Shown here one piece after another: positions 1 through 13,767 of a stretch of 64,000 nt of DNA. The stretch comes from Pelargonium cotyledonis (taxonomy: Eukaryota; Streptophyta; Magnoliopsida; Geraniales; Geraniaceae). The notes under the pieces are model-generated. The model was given only the letters and a program-made list of their open reading frames with translations, was not told the DNA's origin and made no database searches. Numbering within the stretch: position 1 is the stretch's first letter; the number at the start of each line of letters is the position of its first letter. The stretch spans positions 232,001-296,000 of the forward strand of contig JAYMTA010000002.1 of NCBI GenBank assembly GCA_036897625.1, read 5' to 3'. Both the position numbers and the translations under genes were made by a program.

Positions 1-2979
1 GTAGAAGAGGGGAGGGGGTTCGAACACCTATGTAGTTAGATCCCATATACATTAATTTTGGATGTCTTGAGTAATAGGAGAGGTTCTTTGTAGCTTTTTT
101 CTATACTTGGTTAGAAAGAACTAACCTATGATATAGAGGAACTCTAAATCTCTTTGATATATTTAATGTTACGAAAAATTTTAGTAGTATCTTGATTTTC
201 TGTTTAATATTAAAAAGGCACTCAAAAGTATAAAAATCTCTTCAGGAAAACGGGGTTAATGCACTACTTATAGAGCCTCCTATTTGAAGTGAGAATTGCT
301 TTTGTTTAGTTGTATAGCTTCTGCATAAGAACAAGATTTTTTTTTATTTTCTTTTGCTAAACACCCTTTAACCTCCTTTCTCCTCAAGACAAATTACCCT
401 AAAGCCTAAAGTCTATATCTTACTCATTAATTAAATAAAGGTGCAGCCTTACTACCCAAGAGTGTCTATTCGGGATTTAAGATTGAATTTAGTACCTCTC
501 TCCTTGAAATAGGGTTCCCAGTTACAGCTAGGGATATCCTTAAAATACTAAATTGAATTCAATTGCTTTCCTTTTTATTACACGGTTTTCTTACTCGAAG
601 TTCAAGCTAGTTCAAGACTGACACTTAGCACTTCCTGAAAAAGATAAACTATTAGCTCAGGCTTCTTTTGGCTAAACCCTGAGTAGAATGCAACTTTACC
701 TTATAGAATCCACCATAATACTAGCTTGAACTTCACACTTATTAATAGATGGGGCTCCCTTAATCTAAAAAAGAGTTTTAGCAGTAATTCATTAAATTTC
801 TTTTCCAAGCCTACTGTAGTGCCTTAAGTTTCCTAGTCTAGTTAGGAATAAGGAACCCCCTTGATCTGATACTAAGTCTGCATCACCCCTGAAAAGTCTG
901 AAGAGCTTATTCCTTGTAAGATAAGAAGAATCGCTGAACAACGAGTACAAAAGTATGAAACTTAATATGAAGTCTTCTTTTTGACTATAAAGCAAATAAA
1001 TTATCCTGAGAGTGGAAAGGGTATTTTATAACTCTGTTTCTGTGTGCTATTCTTTAAGATATAGAATTCTATTTGCTGTACACTGAGTAAATAACTGGGC
1101 TGGGGTATTACTTATTAATTATATACTCGTTAGCAACCTCTTCAATTCTACCAAGCGCTAGGGTTTTAGCTTATTAAATTTAGAATACTACCGATTCAGT
1201 CAATGCCATAGCCTGTATCCTTATAAACGAACTTATTCTCTAGGCGGACGAATAGGATCCTCATTAGAAACCTGTTTGCTATTAGTAATCTAGATTTTTG
1301 CTGATACTACACGGGCATCTCTTTATTCTGACAGGAAATGTGCCCCGCCGGAACTTTATTCTTAATTTTAGTTTTATGTATAACAAGAGTCTTTCTGGAG
1401 TTAGATCATAAAAGCAGATAAACGCTCTTGCACGGCTACAACTCAGTAATTGTTTCCCCCGCTTGACGCCGGTAACTAATACCTTGAATTTGTAAATTAT
1501 AGACTCCCCCTTACTAGTATTATATAATGGTAACTAATAAACCAATCTCGAAAATATAAGAATCCACGTTAGTTTTAATTCAGATCGAAATTAAGGAGAC
1601 TCCTAAAAAAAAGTAGATTATGCTTTATAGATATTTATCTAAAATTCTTATCTATACATAAGTTTTAGCTCATTTTATTAAACAAAGAAAGCGTTTTAGT
1701 CGGAAATAGTCCAGTTATGGTATCCTTATGCTTAAATTACGTACCCAGTATTCATGTGCTACCCTATCTTATCAGGTTTATGAAAAAGTACTTCGTCTTG
1801 AATTCCACAGAGGAGCTAAATTCTATGCCACTTAGGTTTTTATCTTCTAAAAAGGAAGCAATTAAATTAATTTATCAAAATACACTCAAAAAAGGGGAGC
1901 GCTCCCTTGTACTACATAGTAAAACCTAGTAACTATGGGGAGCCTTTTTACATTCTTGACATTTTCCCGATTCTGAAGAAATTGATGCTACAAGTTAGAA
2001 AGCAGACCTACCCTTTCCTTTAGAGTTGCTGGGTTTTTAAGAATCCTAGGGGTTAAATTACTGAAACTATATAGTACTCCTTTGAAAGGGATACAATCCA
2101 AATACACGGATAAGATTCTTTTAGAATTAAGTATATTACCTTTCTAGTAAAAGCCCTACACGTGTCCATAATTTAGTAGCACTAAAAAGTTATTGATAGG
2201 CTTTTTATCTTAGACTCGAGTTTAAAGTAGTATTTCGAAGTTCTGATAATGCCATACAAGGTTCTTGTACTTGTTTTAGATGTGAGTTAAAATAGTAAAG
2301 TAATAAAAAAACTTCGGTAAATTAGAGAGATGGGAGAAAAAGTCCTACATAAATAGTTCTTGACTCGAGTTATAATGCACGAAACTGGGCGTAGAATTAC
2401 CTTACTTTTCCTTACCAATTGAAATCAGATAAATCTTTAACTGGTAATTAAATTCAAGTTCTCTATTCTTCTAGTAAGAGAGAGCCCTTTCTAAGAACTT
2501 CCTTTGGTTTTTGTCTGATAACTAGCTAGAGCGGGGCATCCAAGACTACATTAAGATTAAGGTAAATCTTCAACAGTGAAAAAGAAACTAAAGCTAACAA
2601 CTAGATGTCCTGTTGAATCCTAAAATCAAAAACTTTTTGGAGTTTCCAGGGCTTTTGTTGGTAATCTTTATAAAAAAGTTAACATGCCTTGTTGTGTGTT
2701 TTTTACTATAAAAAACTGGAAACAATAGAACACACTTCTTAGCCAAGATTCAGCACTAAACAGGAACTTTACAGATCTCCTAAAACCTTTGATTACCCAG
2801 TTAGATATGGCGCTGCAGAAAGAAGAATTCCTTTAAAGTTTAAAGAGTCTCTTGTGATTTATTAATTACACTTATTATTGACTTCTCTAGCTTTCCTAAT
2901 CTTAAAAAGACCCTGTTTATTAGAGGCTATAAGACTCTTCCGTAGCTTATGAATTATACCTTAGCTGTCTGTCTTATGG
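1..2979. other. Gene-free AT-rich spacer
   Basis: No gene, RNA or complete mobile element is supported here. The only reading frames are short (at most about 70 codons) and low in information. A T-loop-like word (GGGTTCGAAC) lies at the left edge, but no cloverleaf can be folded around it inside the window. A G/C-rich mini-palindrome at 1893-1908 is listed separately. Confidence 0.6.
1893..1908. repeat. GC-rich mini-palindrome
   Basis: The word GGGAGCGCTCCC (1895-1906) is a perfect 12-bp inverted repeat inside an A/T-rich surround (AAGG before it, TT after it). It belongs to the dispersed family of short G-run/C-run palindromes found throughout this window. No function is evident; it could form a small hairpin or cruciform. 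Confidence 0.6.
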
Positions 2980-4140
2980 GTATGGGTCCTCTTGTAACCT
3001 GGTAGCTATTCTATACTACTCTAAGTTGTTATTATTAGTTAGATATGTAATAGGCGTTATCCTGTTGTTAAGGGATATTCCCTGTTGTCTTATTTGTGTT
3101 ATTACTGCGGAGAGGAGTTAACGTTTATTGTAGAATAGAGAGTCAATCAATCTACCTGACTGCAGCGAAGCGGAGGAAAGGTAATGTAGGAAGTATTCAG
3201 TACATTGATAACACATAGACACACCAACTGCTTATGACTTCCTTGACTTATTAATGTCTTAACCCCCATACCCAAGTTAGACTCTATTTCCTGATAGCTT
3301 TCTTATGCGCCTTTTTATTCCTTGTCCTTCTTGATACCCGTACTCTTGTAGCCTATGCCGCCTGGGCTTAGTGTAGCTAATGTACTTATTGTCTTATTGT
3401 TGCCTGCAGTCTTTTTATAGTAAGGATATAATAAGGTATTTATTAGTATTCTATAATAGTATATGTATTACCCCTACCCCTTTATTTATAGTAATTCTAA
3501 TAGTTTATAGATATATTAATAGGCATATGAGTCTTAAAGTATTATGTTATAGTCTTACTTAATAAATAAGAACTATATAAGGCATATCCCCCCAGCTCTC
3601 TGTTCTTATCGTTAAGGAGGAAACAAACCCGGGTAGGTTGGAAAGAGTCCTTATTTACCGACTGAAGCTTTAGTCTTAGTCTGCATAGCTCTCTAAATCT
3701 TTGCAGTAATCTTACCCTTATAACCCTATAATTGCTTTCGTGAAGGATATATAGGGATAGGAGGAGCCAGTAGACTGCTCTTCTTCTTGTTAGGGTTCTT
3801 TGTATTCCCTGGACTTCTTAGTGTAGCTCTAGCTAGAACGTTCTTGCTCTTGTTAGGAAATAGATAACTACTACATCTATTTGGAGTAAAAGTATCATAT
3901 ATATTCTATTTATTAGAGTTACAAGAGTATTTGTTTACTGATATTCTAGGAATTCCATATAAATTAGAATCTGGTTTTTCCAATTCCGTAGAGTTACTAT
4001 AGCTCCTACTTTCCTCTCGGGTAGCTTAGCAGAAACCTTGTTAGTTATCCGGCCTTTAATAGGGTTCAGTGGGCAGTAGTGAAAACAAGAGATGGTGGTG
4101 GTAACCCGTCCGCGCTACCAATCTACAGCATACCAACGAA
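2980..4140. mobile_element. Decayed retroelement-like block (probably minus strand)
   Basis: This block differs from its surroundings. It has a pyrimidine-biased plus strand, is rich in TATTAG/TTGTTGT words, and carries a G/C-rich patch near its right end (about 4085-4125) that reads GGTAGCGCGGACGGG on the minus strand. On the minus strand it shares the word GTATCAAGAAG with the block at 35900-36370. The texture resembles long-terminal-repeat and purine-rich coding DNA of an old retroelement. No terminal repeats or target-site duplications could be defined and no protein domain is readable, so the family is unknown. If it is an element, it is old and thoroughly broken. Confidence 0.25.
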
Positions 4141-5057
4141 TCTTATACTTTATTGTAGTCTTCTTAGATTAACCCGTGAGTAAAGTCTTACTTAGGTCCC
4201 TCTTAATATGCAAAGAGGGGTTAGCCCCATAACTTGAAAAACCTCTTTCTACAACTCAATTTTGTTTATCGAGGAAGTCTCTTGTAGCGAACTTAAGTTA
4301 CAGCCAATTTCACTAGCCTATCTTACTTAAGAACAAGGGGTTTCTTTTTATATCTTGTTTAATTGAGCTAAAAATCCAGAGTATAAAGTAGTGAGACAAC
4401 CTTAGAACCTAACCCAAGCAAGCAAGTAAGAACCCTAAATCTAATCATATATTACCAACAAGTGTCATCTTTCTTCTATTACTCTTTCCACGGAACCCCC
4501 TCATAGAGCAAAGGGTATTTACTTTCTTTAAACAAGGCTTAAGGCAGTAAAGTTACATGAAAAAGCAAAACAAGGGCCCATAAAGCAAAGCATTTTTCTA
4601 AAACTAACAATTTTTACTCGGCAAAGGAATGCGGGAATTGAATTATAAAGCCATAGTTTCAAATAAACCTACCCCTTCTATCCTTGTTTACCTCTTGAAA
4701 TACACTACAAAACTCACTAAGTCCTCCTGGTTTAAGCTTTATACTTTTTCCAATTCAGTAAGAGGATGCTGGGATAGACCTGCATATAATTAGTCCCAGT
4801 TCTTTGAAAGATCGGACACCCGGTTAAATTAAAAATTAGCAACTAACCCCTTTTATAAACAACCTTTGTCTGTTATATTACACAAGGTTAGGAAAGCTGT
4901 GCCCTTATATCATTATGGTACTTACCTTTTAGAGTACCCGATAAAGAGTGTTCTTTGAGTTAGTTAATCCCTCCTTTTAAAACTTTATTACACGTTGCCT
5001 CTTTCCTATATAGCTCTGAATTCAGTTGGTATTTTTCTTTATAAATACTAAAATAAT

Positions 5058-5077
5058 TTTATACTTTAAAGTATAAA
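5058..5077. repeat. Perfect 20-bp AT palindrome
   Basis: TTTATACTTTAAAGTATAAA reads the same on both strands. Long A/T palindromes arise by chance more often than G/C-rich ones, but 20 bp without a mismatch is long for a window of this size. It could extrude as a cruciform. No neighbouring gene suggests a terminator or operator role. Confidence 0.7.
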
Positions 5078-5274
5078 TCCTTAATTTTCTTTGAAACTAA
5101 TCAGGTAAAATCTCAATTTAAATTATTGCTAATAAGTATTGAAGCAGAAGAAAACCCATAGCAATAAAGTTACTTCTAAAGGAATTCTACTTAAGCATTC
5201 TGCCAGACACTTAATAGTTCAGCTCTAAGATAAGACTCTGACCGTCTTGATTAAGTATTAATATAAAAAAGAAG

Positions 5275-5282
5275 GGGTACCC
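5275..5282. repeat. GC-rich mini-palindrome GGGTACCC
   Basis: This 8-bp perfect palindrome follows an A-rich run and a lone extra G. It is typical of the window-wide A-run / GG..CC family. There is no functional evidence. Confidence 0.4.
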
Positions 5283-8200
5283 ATATTCAGATAACCATAT
5301 AGCTACGCGACTTTAAGAAACCAACCCTATTTTTATTGTGTAACTATAGTTCTATTGTAGAACGTTCAAATTACCTCTCGTAAACGACGGAAAGTTAAAA
5401 GTACAGTATTCTCCCTCAATTGATTACTTCGATTTCATCTATCGGAAATAAGCCTTGAAGTCGGCAGTATACTAACACCTTAAAAGACCCCCGCTTGCTT
5501 TTATTTGCTTAACAGTTTCTCTCAAAGACTATTTGAATCTACGGAATCTATACAAAAACTCAACCTGCTCTACTGCCCCCTTATTATTAGGGATCACCTG
5601 CTCTTTTTATTCGCTTTTCTCTTGCTAGGAATCCTGGAACTCTGGAATCTCTTATAGAATTTGGTATTCATTTGTGTTTGAAAAAAGGACCTTTCTACTA
5701 TAAATACACGACTTGAACCTGCAGTTTTTGTAGAATATATCCTTGTATCACTTGAATGCAAGACACTAGATTAGTAGCCCTACCACTAATATTACTACTT
5801 TTTATTTAAAGTTCCCCACACTTTTTTAATTTTAACTATTTCAAGTACTATTAAAGTTGGGATTTTTAAGGATCTTATTCTAAGCGATTCCATCATTGGG
5901 ATGAACTCCTAACAAAGGAGCGATAACACCTTTCCTAAGTATTCCACGAACTCCGTATTGTTCAAAAAAGGAGTCCCTATGTTTCGATGTTGTAGACTCA
6001 AGTCTTTATACTTGTCTTTAGAGTTTTTTCTATACTATATCCTTCAGTTTTTCTAATTCAATAGGACTCCTATATCCAAGTCTTAATTTTAATAGATCTC
6101 ATATTTTATTCTTTCCAAAAGCATCCTTAAAGAAGGATTTGTAGAGGCCAAAGTATATGATAACAGGCATTTACCTAGTTATTTTCGTGTGTGAAATTAT
6201 TAAAATATTAGAAATTTCCTCACTTATCAGAGTTTCCTGTATCTTTCTCAGTTACTTACTTCTTGTACAATAGCAACACTTTCCTTTTATAGGATATAAT
6301 CCAATTAAGCACTAAGGAAATAGTATAGGCTGAATACAATTTTGAAAGATTTGGCCTTGTAATTTAGATAAGCTATTGACGCACAAAGCAGGACTTAACC
6401 CCTAACTTGTAATATTTCTTCGAGCATTAAATCTTCTTAAACTTCCTGGTTAGGTACTCCCTATAATTTGAAAATGTTTTTACTAAATTCGAACTGCGGG
6501 GATTCTAAAGGAAAAAACTTGATCAACTATAAGTTTTATAAGCATTTTAAAGGCCATTACATCTACTCGTAAACATACGGAATTACTAATTGATAAATCA
6601 AAAACTAATAGTTTGTTTTATAGTTCAATCTTATAGAGCTTTGTCCTGCAATTAAGGAATCGCACATCTTACAGAATGCTTGTTTTTTATTTTTAATACT
6701 TATTTCAGAGCTTTATCACTTAAACTCTAGTGTGACCCCTACCGTGGTTAAGCCAATCCGAACCCTTGCTTGTCTACAGTTTGCACTTTTGTTATGTAAC
6801 TTTATATAAACAATCCCGGGTAGAACTCTCAAGATTACAAATTAGTTACTTTCCTTTTCTGAATTAATTGTTCAAATCTCTGTTTAAATTAAGGTATACA
6901 AGTGGCTCGGATTCCTCTTGAGGTTTGCGAACTTTACATATGCTAAGTACACCCTTACCTTATATGATAGAGTTGTTTCTTAATAGAAAGGGGTCCTTTT
7001 TTTCCCTATCTGGGTTAATAGAATAGGTGTCTTAAGGAGTAAACAACCCTAATTTAGTGCCAATATCTGTTTTTAAGAATTTTTGGTTACTTAAGTAAAT
7101 ACTAAAAGCTAATTCCCTGGATATTTTTAAAAGCATTATTTAAGAATCCCTAAAGCTGAATAACCTCTCTGATTACGGATACATAGTAAAATTAGGTGCT
7201 TTATTAACCACTTGTGACAGTTTAAAAATGAAATATTATGGATTTTCCGGATTCCTCAACTGAAAAGTTAGGACTTATGCTTTCGGGGAACTTTCAGATT
7301 AAAACAAAAAAAGGAAAGCAACTCCTGAAGTAGTTAATTAAAAATTTACCACAAAAATGAATCCATAAAATATAGAAAATGTGTAATAGTATACTTAAAA
7401 CTGATAATAATTTTAGAAAGACTTCTAAGTGCCCGCATTAGTTTAAATAGGATTCTCCATACACAATATACTTAAAAACTATTAAATCTTACGAGCGCCC
7501 TTTTCTAGGAAAGCTTCTGAATAAATTTCTGTTGCTAGATATAAGAAATCCCGTGTTTATAAAGTCCCGCCTTTTAGTGCCGACTAACAAATTGTAAGTA
7601 TAGAAAGGGATTCCCGTCGAGTAAAAGCTAAACTAGCAATTTTAATTTTTTCAAAGTGGAGGTATTGAAATTTAGTTTGTACTGTCAAAAAGGGGCCAGT
7701 AAGGGAGTATGAATATAAAGATTTTGGGCTTTCCAATTCAACTAAAGTAAAGCAAGACATTTCTTTTTTCAATAAATTTGAGTTTTCTAAGGTATCATAA
7801 GCAAAAAGTGACTCCGATTAGGTTATTACTAGTTGATAAAAGTCTGATGTTATATTAGCGCTTTAAGCTTTACAGGTTTCCGGGTGGATTCCTTATGATA
7901 AATAGAAAGTGTATTCTTATAGTATAATAAAATTCAGAATTTCCTATCTTAATTAGGTAAAATCAGGTTCAGTTCTCATTACAGCAGATTGTTAGAAACT
8001 CACAAATTCTAAGTGTTTGGAAAGTGGAACTAAGTTCATAAATTAAATATAAAATATCCTTTGATAACCAGGATTTTGGCACTGCGAGGCTCATCCTATA
8101 TATCAACTACAAGGAGCTAAATCAACGCAAATCTTGTATTATAGGTTATAATAACGCTTCGATGGGTAAGGTATCTTATTTTAATAATAGAACTCTCAAT

Positions 8201-9802
8201 ACTAGTGGAAGCAATCCAATAAATGCTTCTTAAAGAAAATCTGATTTATGTTGTTTACTTACTAGATATAATTACTTAGAATACTCTGGAAAGTAAAATA
8301 GAAAGCTCAAAGAATTCATTGAATAAAAATTCTAATCCAGCCGCCTTCGCTAGATTAATAATAGAGCTTCATGGGTTTACAAATTTTTATCAAGGGCTCG
8401 TGGGGTTTACCCTAGGGCTCCCTTTTTGCTTTTATTTCTTGTATATTTACATAAGTTTTAGATAATGGCTGGCAAGCGAAGGCCTTAAAAAACTATTTTC
8501 AGTAAAAGGGGTAAATAATTAAAGTTAGATCTTCTAAGCAAGAAACTTTGGATTTAGGAAGCTCCTCTTAAACTACTTAAGGGAGAAAGCTCTTAATATT
8601 AAACGATTAAGACTTCCATTTATCGGCAGGTTGCTTTTTATAGTATCTCCTTTGTAGGGCACGCTTTATGTATTTATAGTTTACACTTGTGATTAAAAAA
8701 GAAGAGAGAAGTAATATGTAGTCTATTTTAAAGAGGAAGTTAGCTGTAGAGTTTGTTAGACTAGATAATTTAGAATACTTAGGCCTATTTTGACTTGCCC
8801 TAGTTATATATAATTTCTTGAAGAACCCTTACATTCCAACTTCAAGAGGTTCGACTTACCTAGAATATAGAAGGACAGTAAACTAAGTTTTTGTTATCAA
8901 AAGAATAGCGTATAGTTTAGTTGTTGACTCAGTAATTTTTTGTATTTATTCCTATACTAAAAAGACTCTCTTTATAAAAGGTGAATAAACTCTTATTAAG
9001 TAAGAGATTTAATAAAAGGAGCAGCTCCACTGGTTTTCAGTAACAGCCAAGATCCTCAAGATCCTGTAGAGAGCGCCCGCCTAGGGGAGTTAGATTTCCG
9101 TTTACCTTTTTGTATTGTAGTGGTGTCTCTGCCCTGCGAAAACCCTGCTTTATTAATATCGGAATATTTTCTTGCCGTTAAGACCTTATAACAAATCCCT
9201 GTCATTGCCCGTTGAAAGGTACTCCTATAAAAAAGAGATAATCCTTGTTTAACTACTTCTGAGCAACCCTATAGTTATTACTACAAACTTCTGCTCCTCC
9301 TTCTGTATAAGTTGCATTCTGGAGCTGTAAAATATAGATATGCCGCAATTTTTTACTCTAAACCAAGAAACTTCTTTCTCAATCATTAGAGTGGAAAACC
9401 TCACGCAGCCTATATACTACTCTGAGGGCACTTTATTATATTAATAGAGACTCTTTAGAGGATTCCCCGCAGGAAAAATCAAAAACTAGCAAGACTTTTG
9501 TACGAAATGACCCATGGTAGAGAAAGCTTTCTTAATAAAATGAATGTCACTTTGTATTATAGCTTACTCATACGAATCACACTAACTAGTAGTGCCTCCT
9601 TATATATGGTATCGGGAGGGGATCCTTACCCTCGCAACATAATAAAAAATTACTTAACTAGTAGTATAAGGAGTACCAAAGTAAACGTACTTTCTTGAAA
9701 CTATAAAATAAAAAAGCAAAGCAATGAGACTTTTCCAAGGTCTTTAACTAGAAAGATACGGTATGGAATATAGAGAGGAAAAAACCCTTCAAGTAGTTAA
9801 TT

Positions 9803-9862
9803 CTAGCATTTGTTCGAACCCATAACTTGAGATAAATGCATTTCACAGCATAACAATCTTTA
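9803..9862 (-). tRNA. tRNA-like fossil fragment, T-arm half
   Basis: On the minus strand the words ATCTCAAGTTATGG and GGTTCGAAC follow one another. They align with the 3' half of the Gln-like copy at 33534-33605, which has ATCTCAAGCCATGG then GTTCAAG. The 5' half (D-arm) is poorly preserved and no 7-bp acceptor stem can be drawn. Identity is therefore uncertain. It is best read as a decayed sister of the Gln-like family and not as a working gene. Confidence 0.35.
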
Positions 9863-11576
9863 TTGTATCCATTTTGCCCTAGTCAGGACACCTCGGCTTT
9901 AGTTGCGAATTAGTTATAAACTTTTTTCCGTTTTGGGGTAATACAAGAGAGGCTTCCATCGGCTAAATCCTATTTCATTAAATCGAAGTTTTTTACGCGG
10001 AACTCCAGTATCTTAAAACTATAAGCTGTAATCGACTAGAATTCTTACCTATGCAGGGCTTTCTTTGTAGAATTTGTAACTAAACCCTGAGGGTAGTAGA
10101 GGGCCCTAGATTTGAAAGAGTCCTGCTTTCAGGATAACTTACTCGAGTGTTAAAACCCAAACGTCATTTACTCAAATAAGGGTGTGCAGAAGCCTCTTCT
10201 TTTGATTCATTCGATTTTACACTTTAATTCTTAATTCTTATACTTTCATACAGGAAAAACTTAATGAAGTTACCTACTATCAGATTCGAACTAATGACTT
10301 TTATAAAGAAAGTACCTCAAAAAAATTAGATACCAGAAACAAATATTTAAAAACCAACCCTTTTCTTTAGCAAATAACTAGGGTTGATAGTGTACTTTGA
10401 GTTTGACCTTATTTAATGATATCCTTCTTTAGGCCAAAAGGTAACCAGCCTTAGAACTCTAATACGGAATAAACATTAGACCAAAGGCGAGTGGTAAAGC
10501 ACAAAGCTCAGAGGAGCATAGGATTCTTTAATTATAGGGTTTATTTTATACTAGTAAATGAGATAAATATTAGTCTTTTGTTTTTGTCAAATGAGTTTCT
10601 ATACTCTATATTAGATTACTAAACTCACTATATTCTTGGGGAAAAAGTTTTCTAAAGCATTAAAGCTTTCGGTATTTTGTAGGCTCTTCATGAGATTACT
10701 TAACTTAATATGATATTCAAAAAGGTTATAATCCTTTATATTGGCGCCAGGAGCAAGACCCTCTAAGCACACCCGGCGTTTTTCAACTTTTTTGTTGATA
10801 GGTATCTATGATCTGAGTTATTCTGCTAAGTCCTTTGCCTTAAAGACTTCTTTTAGTGCAAATGCCCTCCGTCACACTTTGTACTATCGTTTTATAGGCT
10901 TATATTGGAATAAACCTCGGAATTCTAATCCCCCTCTTTTGAAATACCCTAGCAGAACTTAGTTTGTCGAACACATGGAGACGTTCATTACAGTATATCT
11001 AAGTTCTGCACAGTCATATATAGGAATCTCCTTTTTGCAAATAAAATCTTGTGTATTGTGGTACCTTCTGCTGCCATACTTTTTAGGTATCATAATTAGG
11101 ACTTTTTAATAGAAGTGCACAAAGAAGGGTTTCGGGGGGGCAGGCCGCCTAGTTACAGCGTTAGCGATATAAAAACTGATTTGCACAAGTTAATAGTTAA
11201 TTATCCTCTTGATGCTAATTAAAAGGTTCCTACATTTAGCACAAGATACTACAGAGTTTCTGTCCCTTTCCTTTTTTCTTTAGACTTTGACTACTGCGTT
11301 TACTTAGTTTTTATAATAAGAAAAGCGAATTTCATTTATAGTTATTAATCAGCAGTTACTATTATTTAATATTTAAAGAATTCTGTAAATAAAACCCGGA
11401 TTATTCAATTGAGTATTGCTTTTAAAATAAATAGATACCCCATTTTTTAGAGGAAGTTTACGTACAAACTTCGACAGATCTGACAGATATATTAATTAAA
11501 GAGTCCATCCAATATCTAAAATATAAGAATTTTTATTATATTAAAAAAGAAAAAAGTAATATTCTTAAATAAAACA

Positions 11577-11588
11577 AAGGAGCTCCTT
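11577..11588. repeat. Perfect 12-bp mini-palindrome
   Basis: AAGGAGCTCCTT is a perfect palindrome with the A-run, GG..CC, T-run layout shared by many other sites in the window. There is no terminator context, because no gene lies upstream on either strand. Confidence 0.55.
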
Positions 11589-13584
11589 ATAGCTAATGAA
11601 GTTAAAAAGTCATATGATCCAACTCAAAGTTTCCTGCTGAATTTTAACCCCGAAATTTTAACTTAGACAGAGATCGTTTTATCTGAACAAGATATCCCGA
11701 GTAGGAATACTTGCTTTCCAAACCCCAGTTAGGCCCGCCAAAATACTAAGACTTACACAAAAAACTCTTTAAGTATCCCTTTTCCTAGGGCAGACATCTT
11801 TCAATTTGTTTAAGATATAAAACTCTGCATTTGTCTACACATTTACTATAAAGGTTATGCTAGTGAAAGACGAGGGAGCTGCATACACTTGTAAGAGCCT
11901 TGAGAAAAAAGATATAAGTAAGCTCGTTGTAAATACAAAAGATTCTCGTATTTAGCTAACAAGCGAACCCTTATTTCATGATAAGGGGGTGTTCCGTATT
12001 CGTTTAGCTGCCCCTGAAATTCCTTAGAGAGTGCATTATATAAAGTCTATACCTATCTTTTTGTGTGGGATTTTCCTTATTTAGAGAAAACATTAAATAA
12101 CGAGTAACTCCCTTTAGGTACTATCCTTCCATGATATGACACAAATCTGGGATCTTTACTTAATAGAAGGTTTGTAATACTTTTCTTTTTATATAGAAGT
12201 AGGGGCTTGGGAATAAAAGAGGTGCTAAGCTAAGTCTTGTAACTGGATTTCATAGATAGCTTGCCTTAATAAAGAGTATACTTAGTTGTTAGGAAATTGT
12301 CTTTCATAAAAAACAAATTAAGAGAAACCTTTAGGTGGTTTTGCAAAAGAGTCGGTATAGAATTTCCGCGCGGTGTTGCTTAAGTAGAAGTAATACTAGG
12401 AGTTCAATACTCTACCAGAAAAACCATAGGAATTTCTAAGACAGGCTTACCTAGCAGTGATCTTATATAGCCCTGCCAAATTACTTGTTATAGTTAAATT
12501 TCTTTATTTATACTCGGATTGCCCGTGATTATATCCTTAAAGGCATATCGGCTAAAGATTCATGTTTTTTAATTTTTAGAATTAATGCAATTTCTAATAA
12601 AAGGAAGTCTTTATAAGAAACCACGACTCCATAAAAAGGAAAACTCAAAGGGGGTTCCTATAGTATACTACATGCCCAAGTTAACTCGTACATTACAAAT
12701 AAAAGCGAATAAAGGGCTCAGCTAACAAGACTCCGTTTAGTGGGAGCAAAAAATCTCAGTCATAAAGAAAAAATTGTGCCCTATAAGAGGTTTTTAGTAA
12801 AAGCCTGATAAGAGATGCTATTTCTTAAATGAGGAAACTTAAAATCCGAAAAATTTCTTTTTATGTGTTCGTATTCTATACTTTTTTTGTGAAGCAAAGC
12901 GTTGTAAGCTGAGAGTTAAGCTAATTATGTACAGATAGCCAAGGGCCCACGGAGTAGATTAGGTGCTACAAAGGGAAACTCTAAATCTAAATCTCTAAGA
13001 CTTTGATTTGCAAACACTTTTGTCTAAGAAGCAGTCAAAGTTTATTAAAGTGTGACATAAGAATCTCGTATCTCTTTGCTAATGTACTTAATTTTCGTAG
13101 CATTTTTAGTAGTAAGGCCTATTATGTTAACGTGCCTACCCAAAACAACTCGGCAAAAGGGAATAGAAATAATTATACGAATGGGAAGTCGAGTTACAAC
13201 TATAGAGAAAATTTCCTAATATTCTATATTACACTTGGGGCTTTTTAATTCTTAGGCTCCTCTCCTTACCTTAGGTTATCTCTCAATAAAAGGTTTTAAA
13301 TACAAGCTCTATTATCAGGAAATACTAACAATTGTCAGAATAAAGGAGAACCCCCGGTTCCCTTTCAGAAGTTCGTACACACGGCCAACTCTACTATCTA
13401 TATAGAGCTGAAACTCATAAGTGAGATTTCCTTCGTTATTATACTCCCCAAACGTATTAATATAGGACCCATTTCCAAAATCCCTGGTTTAACCGTAACC
13501 CCCAAAATTCTGGAATACAACAAAAACTGACTTCACAAGATAGACCTTTTAATTACTGTAATTACCAGAGATGAAAGAAAGAAT

Positions 13585-13609
13585 TCCCTTTTGAGTTTTA
13601 AAAAAGGGA
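13585..13609. repeat. Hairpin with 8-bp stem
   Basis: TCCCTTTT (13585-13592) and AAAAGGGA (13602-13609) are perfect inverted arms separated by 9 bases. The A-run plus G-run arm matches the dispersed palindrome family. A terminator reading is possible in principle, but no gene precedes it. Confidence 0.5.
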
Positions 13610-13767
13610 TCCTTAATTTGGTATTCAATAATCTTGAAAAGCAATCTATTGAGCAATGATAAGAGATTTCCGCAGCTATAAACAACTTAGCCTGTCTTGG
13701 TGCAGTCCTTTCCTATAATCAAAAGTGTTCTCGAACTTATTTTAAAAGTCTTTATTCCGGGGACTAG

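Larger units (their letters stand above)
4141..9802. other. Gene-free AT-rich spacer with mini-palindromes
   Basis: No gene is supported. The stretch holds isolated palindromes (5058-5077, GGGTACCC at 5275-5282) and isolated T-arm-like fragments. One is the word CCCATAACTTGA at 4226-4237, which recurs twice elsewhere; another is a minus-strand GGTTCAAGT near 5715 without a convincing cloverleaf. All open frames are at or under about 66 codons. Confidence 0.6.
9863..13767. other. Gene-free AT-rich spacer
   Basis: No gene is supported. A 73-codon plus-strand frame at 10741-10962 has no recognisable motif and a composition expected of chance translation. GC mini-palindromes occur at 11577-11588 and 13585-13609 (listed separately). 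Confidence 0.6.

Noticed and set aside
5700-5790. Minus-strand tRNA around GCAGGTTCAAGTCGTG
   Set aside because: Only the T-arm is plausible; no acceptor, D-arm or anticodon arm could be paired.
10320-10335. Word ATTAGATACC, resembling a small-subunit rRNA signature
   Set aside because: No other rRNA signature lies at the required distances; a ten-base match is expected by chance.
10741-10962. 73-codon frame in a locally less AT-rich stretch
   Set aside because: Translation shows no family features; start context and neighbours give no support.
13372-13388. Word resembling the 3' small-subunit rRNA motif (GTACACACGGCC)
   Set aside because: The surrounding sequence does not form the decoding-region helix and differs at key bases.
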